This document shows positions 6,543 to 13,356 of a stretch of DNA of 18,015 bases, piece by piece (the first letter of the stretch is position 1; every line of letters begins with the position of its first letter). The translations under genes and the position numbers were made by a program. The notes under the pieces are model-generated. The model searched no databases, was not told the origin of the DNA, and saw nothing but the letters and a program-made list of their open reading frames with translations. Source of the stretch: an uncultured Faecalibacterium sp. (lineage in GTDB: Bacteria > Bacillota > Clostridia > Oscillospirales > Ruminococcaceae). The stretch lies in the NCBI GenBank assembly GCA_934518555.1, contig CAKSXW010000042.1:1-18015 (forward strand). Reading direction: 5' to 3'.

Positions 6543-7624
6543 AAAACCTCACCACACGCATCACCTCCGGGCTGCTGGCTGCTGCCCTCTGCCTGGGCCT
6601 GCTGGCAGGCTGCGGCAAGCCCCAAAAGCAGCTGACCCGTTACAGTACCATCTTTTATGATGTGTTCGACACCGTGACCCAGGTCATTGCCTACTGCGAG
6701 GACGAGGAAGAATTTACCAAGCAGATGGAGGCCCTGCACCAGGACCTGATCACCTACAATCGGCTGTATGACATCTACAACAGCTACGACGGCGTGGTGA
6801 ACGTCAAGACCATCAACGACAACGCCGGCAAGGCCCCGGTGCAGGTGGACGACCGCATCCTGTCCATGCTGGAGCTGGCCCAGAAGATGTACGACACCAC
6901 CGGCGGCAAGATGAACATTGCCATGGGCAGCGTGCTGAACATCTGGCACAATTACCGGGATGCCGCCCTGCAGAACGACAACGACGCCGACAACACCCTG
7001 CCCACCCAGCAGGAGCTGGAGGCTGCCGCCCAGCACTGCGACATCCAGAACCTCATCATCGACCAGGCCGCCAAGACCGTGTACCTGGCGGACCCGGAGA
7101 TGTCCCTGGACGTGGGCAGTGTAGGCAAAGGCTACGCCGTGGAGATGGTGTGCCAGGCTGCGGAAGCCCGGGGCCTGACCAGTGCTCTGGTAAGCGTAGG
7201 CGGCAACCTGCGGGCCATTGGCAAAAAGCCTGACGGCAGCCAGTGGACCGGCGGCGTGGAGAACCCTTGGGACGCCTCGGAGGTGTACACCGGCAGCACC
7301 TCCCTCTTTGGGTCCCCCATTAACATGAGCGATATGGCCCTGGTGACCAGCGGCGATTATCAGCGGTACTTCGTGGTAAACGGTCAGCGTTACCACCACC
7401 TTATCGACCCGGACACCCTGTGGCCTGCCACCTACTTTAACGGTGTCACGGTGCTGTGCCCGGACTCCGGCCTGGCCGACTGCCTTTCCACCGGCTTGTT
7501 CTGTATGTCCTTGGAAGAAGGCCAGAAGCTGGTGGAATCCCTGGAGGGGGTAGAGGCCATGTGGTGCACCCCGGACCAGAAGGCCGTTACCTCCAGCGGC
7601 TGGAACGCCCATCTCCGCAAATGA
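6539..7624 (+). CDS. apbE: FAD:protein FMN transferase lipoprotein (ApbE)
   Basis: The 361-residue enzyme attaches FMN covalently to Thr or Ser of target flavoproteins, such as RnfG/RnfD, NqrB/C or FMN-binding reductases, outside the membrane. A signal sequence ends in a lipobox, LLAGC, with Cys25 as lipid anchor. The family core follows: MLELAQKMYDTTGGKMN near residues 103-120, SLDVGSVGKGYAVE near 183-196, SVGGNLRAIGKKPDG near 212-226, and VTSGDYQRYFVVNGQRYHHLIDP near 261-283, which carries the catalytic and FAD-contacting residues. The ATG at 6539 overlaps the DUF3783 stop and has AAAGGAG upstream. It is the last gene before a strong terminator. No flavinylation target is adjacent. Confidence 0.95.
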   Translation: MKNLTTRITSGLLAAALCLGLLAGCGKPQKQLTRYSTIFYDVFDTVTQVIAYCEDEEEFTKQMEALHQDLITYNRLYDIYNSYDGVVNVKTINDNAGKAPVQVDDRILSMLELAQKMYDTTGGKMNIAMGSVLNIWHNYRDAALQNDNDADNTLPTQQELEAAAQHCDIQNLIIDQAAKTVYLADPEMSLDVGSVGKGYAVEMVCQAAEARGLTSALVSVGGNLRAIGKKPDGSQWTGGVENPWDASEVYTGSTSLFGSPINMSDMALVTSGDYQRYFVVNGQRYHHLIDPDTLWPATYFNGVTVLCPDSGLADCLSTGLFCMSLEEGQKLVESLEGVEAMWCTPDQKAVTSSGWNAHLRK

Positions 7625-7644
7625 TCTGAGCAACGTACTCATGC

Positions 7645-7686
7645 AAAAGACCCTGCAGGTTCCGGATGGAGCCTGCAGGGTCTTTT
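7645..7686. terminator. Bidirectional intrinsic terminator between convergent apbE and regulator gene
   Basis: A perfect 15-bp stem, AAAAGACCCTGCAGG (7645-7659) with CCTGCAGGGTCTTTT (7672-7686), is followed by more T residues on the plus strand and by TTTT on the minus strand. It lies between convergent genes that end at 7624 and 7700 and can serve both. Confidence 0.92.
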
Positions 7687-7699
7687 TTGTGTGAAGGGG

Positions 7700-8533
7700 T
7701 CAGTTAGATTTTCCCGATGCATGACTGCCGCTTTTCTGGCTGGCCTTGGCCTGCTGCCGCAGAGCCGAACGGGTGACCTCTGCCCAGGAATACTGGGTCA
7801 TGTACTCGCCCCGGTAGGAGCTGATGGTGGAGCGGTCCCCTCGCAAGAAGTTGTAGTAATCGCACTCCAGTTTGCTGGTGTCGATGGCCAGGGTGCTGCG
7901 GCCCCGGACCAGCAGGCCCCGGACCCCGGCATCCTCCAGGGTATGGTTCAGGTCAAAGATCAGGTTCCGCAAATGGCTGTGAAGGGCCGCCGTGTCCGGC
8001 TTGTCCTCCCAAAGCACTGCCAGCATCTCGCCGTTGGTACAGGTGGCACCGTTGCGGTCCACCAGATAGGCCAGAAGCTCCTTGCTTTTGCTGCGCTTGA
8101 AAGACAGGGGCCGCCCCCCTACAAAGATCTCAAAGTTGCCAAAGCACTGGACCTTGACCCCGGCAGGTGCATCCTCCGGGGGATACCGCAAATTTTCCAG
8201 CACGTTCCGCACTTCCGTCTCATCCAAGGGCTTCAGCAAAAAGCCGCTGACAAAGATCTGCAGTGCCTCCAGGGCATACTTCGGGTGCTGGGTGACCGGG
8301 ATCAGGTTGCAGCGAGGCTGCAGCTGCTGGATCTTCCGGGCCAGGCCCAACCCGTCCATGCCGGGCATCTCCAGGTTCAAAAAGGCGGCATCCATCGACC
8401 CTTGCCGCATCCAGGTCAGGGCGTCCTCGGTGGTCATTGCGCTGACGTAATCGCAGTCCGGCGCAACTCTGCATAGGATACGGATCAGAGAATTGATCGC
8501 AAGCTGTCCGTCATCTACGACCAAGATTTTCAT
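7700..8533 (-). CDS. SARP/SAPR-type response regulator with Asn at the phosphoacceptor site
   Basis: The 277-residue protein has a CheY-like receiver (about residues 1-115) and a winged-helix DNA-binding domain (about 125-215, GNFEIFVGG then KSKELLAYLVDRNG and LAVLWEDKP), followed by the GEYMTQYSW segment of the SARP-like family. Asp7-Asp8, the switch Thr (PVTQHP) and Lys (LLKPLDE) of the receiver are present. The phosphoacceptor is Asn53 in FLNLEMPGMDG, where family members have Asp, so normal phosphotransfer is unlikely. The second ATG (8533) is chosen because GGAGGTGAT is 6 nt upstream; the first ATG at 8548 overlaps that site. No histidine kinase is nearby. Its targets may include the adjacent polysaccharide cassette, but this is inference. 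Confidence 0.88.
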   Translation of the reverse strand: MKILVVDDGQLAINSLIRILCRVAPDCDYVSAMTTEDALTWMRQGSMDAAFLNLEMPGMDGLGLARKIQQLQPRCNLIPVTQHPKYALEALQIFVSGFLLKPLDETEVRNVLENLRYPPEDAPAGVKVQCFGNFEIFVGGRPLSFKRSKSKELLAYLVDRNGATCTNGEMLAVLWEDKPDTAALHSHLRNLIFDLNHTLEDAGVRGLLVRGRSTLAIDTSKLECDYYNFLRGDRSTISSYRGEYMTQYSWAEVTRSALRQQAKASQKSGSHASGKSN

Positions 8534-8579
8534 CCATATCACCTCCACATTATTTCAGCAATTTCCCCTTTACCTTGTA

Positions 8580-8608
8580 AGTTTATCACGGACCCGGGCC
8601 CGGTGCAA
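8580..8608 (-). promoter_or_regulatory. Promoter of the response regulator gene
   Basis: On the minus strand TTGCAC (8608-8603), a 17-nt spacer and TAAACT (8585-8580), preceded by TGA, form a good sigma-A promoter. The spacer contains the GC-only palindrome CCGGGCCCGG (8594-8603), unusual for a spacer and a possible regulator site. The predicted leader is about 40 nt. Confidence 0.75.
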
Positions 8609-8647
8609 GTTGTTTCCCGGAAAAAAGCAAGAAAGTCACCTCTGCCC

Positions 8648-8688
8648 AAAAAATTCTTGCCGCTTTTTAGCGGTTTTTCCAGAATTTT
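8648..8688 (-). terminator. Intrinsic terminator after cpsB
   Basis: On the minus strand AAAATTCT (8688-8681) pairs with AGAATTTT (8657-8650), with an inner CCGCT/AGCGG stem (8673-8669 with 8664-8660) and a run of six T residues at the end. It ends the cpsC-cpsD-cpsB transcript and separates it from the regulator gene. Confidence 0.8.
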
Positions 8689-8718
8689 CAAGCAAAAGTG
8701 ACTCTCTTATTTCTTAGC

Positions 8719-9432
8719 TTATTGGTCCAGCAGACACTGCCCATCCCGTCCCGTAAGGGCATCGGCCCTCTGGGTGCCCAGGGTGCTGCACAGGGCCTGG
8801 TAGGCCTGCTGCATCCGGGTGGCCCGGGTGGTGCAGTTGTGGGCATCGGAGGAAATGGCATCCACCAGGCCCTGCTTCAGCCACCGGTCCAGCCGCCGCC
8901 GCTGCCAAAAACCGCAGCGGACCACCGTGGCGGCATTTACCTGGCAGCGGATGCCGTATTGCTGCCGCAGCCGGGCCAGCAGCCCGGGCTTTTTCAGGCA
9001 GGGATACCGCTCAATGTGGGCCAGCAGCACCCGGTAACCTGCCTGGGTCACCGCCTGCAATGCTCCCTCCAGCTCCCGGGGGGAAACGTCCGGCACAAAC
9101 TCCAGCAGCACCCACCGGGTGCTCCCCAGGGTAGGCAGCCCATGGCCGGCTGCCTCATAGGCCGCTGCCGGGGTATACAGCAGCTCGGCCCCCGGCTCCA
9201 GGGTCAGGGGATAGCCCTTGGCCTGGCAGTATTCCCGGGCCAGGCCCAGATGCCGATCATAGATCTGCTGGGGGAAGGGCTCCATGCCCGGGGTGCAGTG
9301 GGAGGTGGCAAACAAACGGCTCACCCCCTGGGCTGCCGCCTCATCCAGCATGGCGTACATCTCCTGCCGGGTGTGGGGGCCGTCGTCTACTCCGTAGACC
9401 ACATGGGCGTGATAATCCGTAAAGCCGCTCAT
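8719..9432 (-). CDS. cpsB: PHP-type protein tyrosine phosphatase CpsB/YwqE
   Basis: The 237-residue metal-dependent phosphatase of the PHP superfamily removes phosphate from the tyrosine cluster of the partner kinase. Metal ligands expected for the family can be seen: His8 and His10 (DYHAH), Asp16/Asp17, His45 (ATSHCTPG), Glu83 (GAELLY), His139 (AHIERYP), and Asp196 and His198 (SSDAHN). TSHCTPG replaces the more usual TPHY. The start codon overlaps the kinase stop codon (ATGA), so the two are translationally coupled. It is the last gene of the cassette, ahead of a terminator. It most likely balances CpsD phosphorylation and thus polysaccharide output or chain length. Confidence 0.94.
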   Translation of the reverse strand: MSGFTDYHAHVVYGVDDGPHTRQEMYAMLDEAAAQGVSRLFATSHCTPGMEPFPQQIYDRHLGLAREYCQAKGYPLTLEPGAELLYTPAAAYEAAGHGLPTLGSTRWVLLEFVPDVSPRELEGALQAVTQAGYRVLLAHIERYPCLKKPGLLARLRQQYGIRCQVNAATVVRCGFWQRRRLDRWLKQGLVDAISSDAHNCTTRATRMQQAYQALCSTLGTQRADALTGRDGQCLLDQ

Positions 9433-10169
9433 TTCTTTTCAGCCGTGTGCTTGTGCTTATAATACCGGTTGTAGTAGCCGTATTTGCCGTAGGTACGGTA
9501 GTAATACTTGCGGCTCAGGTAGCTGTCGTAATCCACCTGGTTCAGCACAGTGCCCAGGATGGGGCAGCCGCTCTGTTCCATCTGCTGCTTCACGTCCAGC
9601 AGCTCCTGGCGGCGCACATAGTTGTACTCTACAGCGATCAGGGTGCCGTCGCAGGATTTTGCGATCTCGGCGGCATCAATGACCACGCCCACAGGGGCGG
9701 CATCCACCAGCACATAATCCACCATCTGGGCCAGGGCGTCCAGCAGGTCCTTAAAGGGATGGTTGCTCAGCAGAGCCAGGGGGTTGGGTACATCCCGGCC
9801 CACCGGCACCATCAGGGCACCGGGGATGTCGGTCTGGTAGATGACCTCCTCCATGCCCACCATGCCGGCCAAAAAGTGGGAAAGGCCCTTGTCGTCGTTG
9901 CGGCCGTCCTCAAACTGCACACCGTACTGGGTGTTTACCATGCTGCGGCGCAGGTCGGCGTCCACCAGGGCCACCTTCATACCACGCTGGGCCAGGGTCC
10001 GCATCAGGTTCATGGACAGATAGCTCTTGCCCTCCGAAGCGTGGCAGCTGGTGATCATGATCTTTTTGACCGTTTCACCTGCAAAGGACAGGTTGGTGCT
10101 CAGGGTGTTGAAGGCCTCGCTGCCTGCATAGTCCAGTTCCGGAAATTTTGTGATCTTCAGCTGTTTCAT
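9429..10169 (-). CDS. cpsD: Bacterial tyrosine kinase (BY-kinase) CpsD/YwqD
   Basis: The 246-residue cytosolic ATPase autophosphorylates on tyrosine and works with the membrane adaptor encoded just upstream. Walker A is at residues 40-49 with GKS at 47-49, but the loop reads HASEGKSY rather than the usual PGEGKST. Walker A' is ALVDAD at 67-72. Walker B is VLVDAAP at 153-159. The C-terminal tail is a striking tyrosine cluster: nine Tyr in residues 222-237, with two more at 214 and 217. The start overlaps the cpsC stop by 4 nt, and its end overlaps cpsB by 4 nt, so the three are coupled. Such kinases tune capsule or exopolysaccharide polymerisation. Confidence 0.94.
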   Translation of the reverse strand: MKQLKITKFPELDYAGSEAFNTLSTNLSFAGETVKKIMITSCHASEGKSYLSMNLMRTLAQRGMKVALVDADLRRSMVNTQYGVQFEDGRNDDKGLSHFLAGMVGMEEVIYQTDIPGALMVPVGRDVPNPLALLSNHPFKDLLDALAQMVDYVLVDAAPVGVVIDAAEIAKSCDGTLIAVEYNYVRRQELLDVKQQMEQSGCPILGTVLNQVDYDSYLSRKYYYRTYGKYGYYNRYYKHKHTAEKK

Positions 10170-10981
10170 GCCTTCCTCCCGGTACCGCCCACACGGCGGC
10201 GAATATCTTTGCTCAGGCGCTTCATACGGCGCTGGAAGTTGCTGCCCTTTTTGGGCTCGGTGCCGCCCACCAGGGGCACAGAGGCCAGCACCACCATGCC
10301 GGTGTATTTGCGGATCTCCTCAGCAGATTTGTAGGTATCGTCCAGCAGCACCCGCAGCACCACCACACCGCAGGACAGCACAAAGCCTGCCAGGAAGCCC
10401 AGCAGGATGTTCTTGGTCTTGCTGGGGCTGAAGGGGTTGGCCGGGACCCGGGCCGAGGACATGATGGTGGGCTCATCGGTCTTCATCTTGTCGGAAATAT
10501 AGCGGCTGCCCACCTTGGCATACTCGTTGGCAATGGCAGCGGCCTCCCCCGGGTCCGCATCGGTGACGGTGATGTCCAGCATCCGGGTGTCGGTGGGGTT
10601 GGTGACGCTGAGCATAGCGGCCATCTGAGTGTAGGTGTAGTCCAGGTCCAGGGCACTGATGACCTTTTCGTGGACCTCCCACATCTCAAAGACCTTGATG
10701 TAATCGCTGGTGAGGGCACTGCCGATCTGGATATCCGAAAGGTTCAGCACCGAGTCGTCCCGGCTCACCACATAGATGGTAGAGGTGGCCTTGTAGAGGG
10801 GGGTCACCAGCAAAAAGGTATAGAGTGCTGCCAGCACCGCTCCTGCTGCGGCGGTTGCCGCAATCAGCTTCCAGTGGTCCAGCAGGCCCATGCACAGTTC
10901 CAGAAGATCAATGGTATCTTCTTCCTGCTGGGGCCGCACCTCGGAACGATAAGGTTCCTGCGTTAAAGTATCTCGCTGCAC
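10166..10981 (-). CDS. cpsC: Wzz-family polysaccharide chain length determinant / kinase adaptor CpsC
   Basis: The 271-residue membrane protein has two transmembrane helices (about 38-59 and 191-213) flanking an extracellular domain of about 130 residues. The segment before the second helix, PANPFSPSKTKN, is the proline-rich signature of Wzz proteins. A basic C-terminal tail (RRMKRLSKDIRRR, near 251-263) is cytosolic and could contact the kinase. In Gram-positives this protein activates the separate BY-kinase, matching the next gene. The start is GTG at 10981 with AAAGGAG 9 nt upstream. It follows a hairpin that looks like a terminator (11020-11057) with no room for a new promoter, so its expression seems to depend on read-through from the secreted-protein gene. 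Confidence 0.93.
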   Translation of the reverse strand: MQRDTLTQEPYRSEVRPQQEEDTIDLLELCMGLLDHWKLIAATAAAGAVLAALYTFLLVTPLYKATSTIYVVSRDDSVLNLSDIQIGSALTSDYIKVFEMWEVHEKVISALDLDYTYTQMAAMLSVTNPTDTRMLDITVTDADPGEAAAIANEYAKVGSRYISDKMKTDEPTIMSSARVPANPFSPSKTKNILLGFLAGFVLSCGVVVLRVLLDDTYKSAEEIRKYTGMVVLASVPLVGGTEPKKGSNFQRRMKRLSKDIRRRVGGTGRKA

Positions 10982-11019
10982 TTCGTTGCTCCTTTAAAAT
11001 TCTTTTTCTTTCTCCGTGA

Positions 11020-11057
11020 AAAATGCGGCGTTCTCTTTTTTCGGAAGAGAGCGCCGC
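11020..11057 (-). terminator. Terminator-like hairpin between secreted-protein gene and cpsC
   Basis: GCGGCGTTCTCTT (11025-11037) pairs over 13 bp with AAGAGAGCGCCGC (11045-11057), one pair being G-T. On the minus strand it is followed by A and five T residues, so it should terminate. Only 38 nt remain before the cpsC start, filled by a ribosome binding site. It therefore looks like a partial terminator that lowers cpsCDB expression relative to the upstream gene. Confidence 0.75.
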
Positions 11058-11077
11058 AGGACAAAGTCGTTCTGTTA

Positions 11078-11683
11078 TTACTTCCGGGTCACAGCTGCAA
11101 TGTAGGCCTTGCCTGCCTGCAGGTTGATCATGGTGGTGGCATCCAGCTCCAGCTGGACCTTACGGACCTTGCGGGCCACGCCGTTCACCACAGCGGTTTC
11201 CTCCACGACCACACCGGCCAGGGGCAGGTTGACGATGTTGCCGTTGGGGGTCTTGATGCGGATGATCACGGCAACGGTGGTGCCGCGCTCCGGCAGAGCT
11301 GCCATGGGGGCCTTGACGGTGATCTTGCCCATTTCGGCCTTGTAGCCGGAGACCTTGATCTCCTTGATCTCGCTGACGGTCACATTGTCCTTCCCAGTAC
11401 CCAGGATCTTCGCAGCTGCTTCCACAGCCTCGGTGGTCAGGTACTTCTCCACACCCTGGCTCTTCAGCTGGGCTTCTTCCTTGATGGAATCCTCGGTGGT
11501 CTTGACCTCCACCTGCAGGCCCTCGCTGCCGACAGAACCGGAGGCAGAGACCTCAGTCTTGCCTGCATCGGCATCGGTGCCAGTCTTGCTGGGCACAGAC
11601 TCCACAGCAAAAGCAGTAGCGGCAGCCATGCTCACCAGCAGAGCTGCAGAGACCATGGCGCAAACGATCTTTTTCATTTTCAT
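11078..11683 (-). CDS. Secreted protein of unknown function in the cps cassette
   Basis: I do not recognise the family. The 201-residue product has a clear Sec signal peptide: MKMKK, a hydrophobic stretch, then a probable cut after AFA near residue 26. The mature part (about 175 residues) has a charged, Ser/Gly/Lys-rich linker, a possible helix (TTEDSIKEEAQLKSQG), then strand-rich sequence with repeated alternating hydrophobic residues (VAVIIRIKTPNG, LPLAGVVVEETAVV, VRKVQLELD). It has no cysteine in the mature part, no LPXTG motif, no lipobox and no C-terminal helix, so it is probably released or held by other proteins. The ATG at 11683 has AAAGGGG 9 nt upstream. Its place between LCP and cpsC genes suggests a role at the cell surface in polysaccharide assembly or export. 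Confidence 0.85.
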   Translation of the reverse strand: MKMKKIVCAMVSAALLVSMAAATAFAVESVPSKTGTDADAGKTEVSASGSVGSEGLQVEVKTTEDSIKEEAQLKSQGVEKYLTTEAVEAAAKILGTGKDNVTVSEIKEIKVSGYKAEMGKITVKAPMAALPERGTTVAVIIRIKTPNGNIVNLPLAGVVVEETAVVNGVARKVRKVQLELDATTMINLQAGKAYIAAVTRK

Positions 11684-11754
11684 AGCAATACCCCTTTCAG
11701 ACCAGTTCTCTCAGTTTTGAGAGCGTCTTTATCATAAACGTGTCTTGGGCACGC

Positions 11755-12756
11755 TTATTCAACTTTTTCGTAAAACAATTGCAGCACCGCCTGCTGCAGG
11801 CTGGCAGCCTCCGGATAGAACTCCATGAAGCCGTCCTCCCCTACCTGATGGGTGCCCTTGGGCTGGAGGGTGTCCAGCCGCTGGTAATCCTTGGCCGCCC
11901 AGGCCTCGTTGGCCAGCTGGCCCCGGGGGATGTTGGTGCACAGATAGGGTTCCAGGGCGTCGTAGGCCGTAAGGATAAAGTTGCGGTCCTCCTGCAGCTG
12001 GGTGTCCAGCTGACGGGAAAGCTGCCCGATGTATTGCTCCTGCCGGGCCATTCGGGCCTCGTTGGTGCCCACGCCGATGCTGCGGCGAGAGCGAACATAG
12101 GTCTCTGCCTGGTCCCCCCACAGGGTGAGGGTGGTGCCCTTGGTCATAGCCGGGTCCAGCGCGGAAAAATCATCCTCCAGGGTCACGGTAACGCCCCCGG
12201 CCAGGTCGTTGAGGGTGGAGATGCCGTCCAGCCCCATGGCAAGGTACTGGTCGATCTCCTGGCCCCCCAACAGATTTTCCACCGCTTCTACGGTGACCTC
12301 ACAGCTGGTCTGGCGGCCATCGCCAAAGGCATAGCCCAGGCAGATCTGCTGGGTCACCGGCTCGTACCGGTCCCCCATCAGGCCCAACACCGTCACCGGA
12401 GTAATGGTATCCCGGTCGATCTGCAGCTGCTGCACCGTCTTGTTGGCCTGGTCCAGCACCACCAGTCGGAGAAAGTCTGCCTGACCGGCCTGGCGGTAGG
12501 CGTAGCTCTCCTGGGTGTCGTGGTCCACGCCCATGACCAGGATGGTGGTGATCCGCTGCTTTTTGCGGTAGGTGACCCCATCCACTTCCACGGTCTCCTG
12601 GTCTGCCTGGGGCAGCGGCGTGCGGGATTCCGGCTTTTCAGCCTTTTTCTCCAGCCAGGTGCCGCCACAGTACAGCAGCCCCAGCACCACAGCCAGGGCC
12701 AGTACCACAGCTGCGGCCCGGAGCCCGGTCTGTTTTTTATGTTTTTTCGTGTTCAA
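11755..12756 (-). CDS. LytR-CpsA-Psr (LCP) family membrane protein
   Basis: The 333-residue protein has a cytosolic basic start, one membrane helix (about 13-30) and an external LCP domain (about 70-250). LCP enzymes attach lipid-linked glycopolymers to peptidoglycan. Family residues visible are Asp78 (GVDHDT), Asp94 (GQADFL), Arg115-Asp116 (QIDRDT), Arg222 and Arg224 (YVRSRR) and ARMARQEQYI at 234-243. Two usual residues differ: the Arg of GRSD is Gln92, and the Asp of DxxRxxRQ is Asn232. The start is TTG at 12756 with AGGTGA upstream; no ATG or GTG gives a better start. It is the first gene after a consensus promoter and lies 71 nt before the secreted-protein gene, so it is the likely cpsA equivalent. 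Confidence 0.88.
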   Translation of the reverse strand: MNTKKHKKQTGLRAAAVVLALAVVLGLLYCGGTWLEKKAEKPESRTPLPQADQETVEVDGVTYRKKQRITTILVMGVDHDTQESYAYRQAGQADFLRLVVLDQANKTVQQLQIDRDTITPVTVLGLMGDRYEPVTQQICLGYAFGDGRQTSCEVTVEAVENLLGGQEIDQYLAMGLDGISTLNDLAGGVTVTLEDDFSALDPAMTKGTTLTLWGDQAETYVRSRRSIGVGTNEARMARQEQYIGQLSRQLDTQLQEDRNFILTAYDALEPYLCTNIPRGQLANEAWAAKDYQRLDTLQPKGTHQVGEDGFMEFYPEAASLQQAVLQLFYEKVE

Positions 12757-12822
12757 CGCAGTTCACCTGCTTTTTGTCTTACGGAAGGGGCCTTTTTGCC
12801 AGAGGCCCAACTTCACCGCTCT

Positions 12823-12852
12823 ATTATAGCGTTACAGTTGTGCAACTGTCAA
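12823..12852 (-). promoter_or_regulatory. Consensus promoter of the cps cassette with embedded operator
   Basis: On the minus strand a perfect TTGACA (12852-12847), an 18-nt spacer and a perfect TATAAT (12828-12823) precede the LCP gene. A perfect 16-bp palindrome, ACAGTTG-TG-CAACTGT (12834-12849), covers the end of the -35 box and most of the spacer, a typical repressor position. The leader also has a GGGCC/GGCCC hairpin (12787-12808) without a U-tract. Nothing else is seen in 12757-12929. Confidence 0.88.
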
Positions 12853-12929
12853 GGCATATTTCCAGCTTTTCCCGGCGCATCACCAGAATTTTCCGTTCTG
12901 CACAAAAAGCTCTTGCCAAGCCCGAAAAA

Positions 12930-13319
12930 TCATTCCTCCAGCACCTGGCCCAGTGCCAGCACGGCGTTGCGGACGCACTCCGGGCAGGGGCACAGCGGTG
13001 CGCCGGTGCCCACGCCCTTCAGGTCCTTGCAGAGGATAGCGCCGCACTTTTCCTGAAAGTTTTGCAGCAATTCCTTGGCGATACGGGGCGTGCCCTTGCC
13101 GTCGGTAATGACGCCTGCCACCATCACTGCGCCGATCAGTGCGCCGCAGGTACTTTCCATGCAGCCCATACCGGCGGCATAGCCTGCCCCCAGCTTCATC
13201 AGAGTGTCGGCATCCACCGGCAGCTTGTCCTCAAAGGCTTTCATCACCGCCTGGGCGCAGTTGCACTGTCCGGCGGCTTTCCATGCGGCAGCCTGTGCTG
13301 CCCGTTCTTCCATGTTCAT
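12930..13319 (-). CDS. C_GCAxxG_C_C family putative redox protein
   Basis: The 129-residue protein is cysteine-rich and matches the C_GCAxxG_C_C family of putative redox-active proteins. The cysteines are Cys19 and Cys21 (QCNCAQAV), Cys53 and Cys58 (MGCMESTCGALIGA), Cys92 and Cys97 (KCGAILCKDL), and Cys110, Cys112 and Cys115 (LCPCPECV). Members often sit next to electron-transfer genes, and the exact reaction is unknown. The ATG at 13319 has GAGGA 8 nt upstream. It lies 37 nt after the EFR1-type gene on the same strand, so the two probably form a redox operon. No signal peptide is seen. Confidence 0.88.
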   Translation of the reverse strand: MNMEERAAQAAAWKAAGQCNCAQAVMKAFEDKLPVDADTLMKLGAGYAAGMGCMESTCGALIGAVMVAGVITDGKGTPRIAKELLQNFQEKCGAILCKDLKGVGTGAPLCPCPECVRNAVLALGQVLEE

Positions 13320-13356
13320 TTTTACAGTCCTCGTCTTTCTTTCCTAAATCAGATAT

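Noticed and set aside
6338..7642. Minus-strand open frame of 434 codons opposite apbE
   Set aside because: It overlaps a clear lipoprotein gene on the other strand and has no family features.
7700..12852. A complete exopolysaccharide locus
   Set aside because: Only control proteins (LCP, CpsC, CpsD, CpsB, regulator) are present; no glycosyltransferase, flippase or polymerase gene is in the window.
12853..12929. Possible terminator after the C_GCAxxG_C_C gene
   Set aside because: Only a weak stem (CTTG/CAAG) precedes a short T-run; the support is too poor to list.
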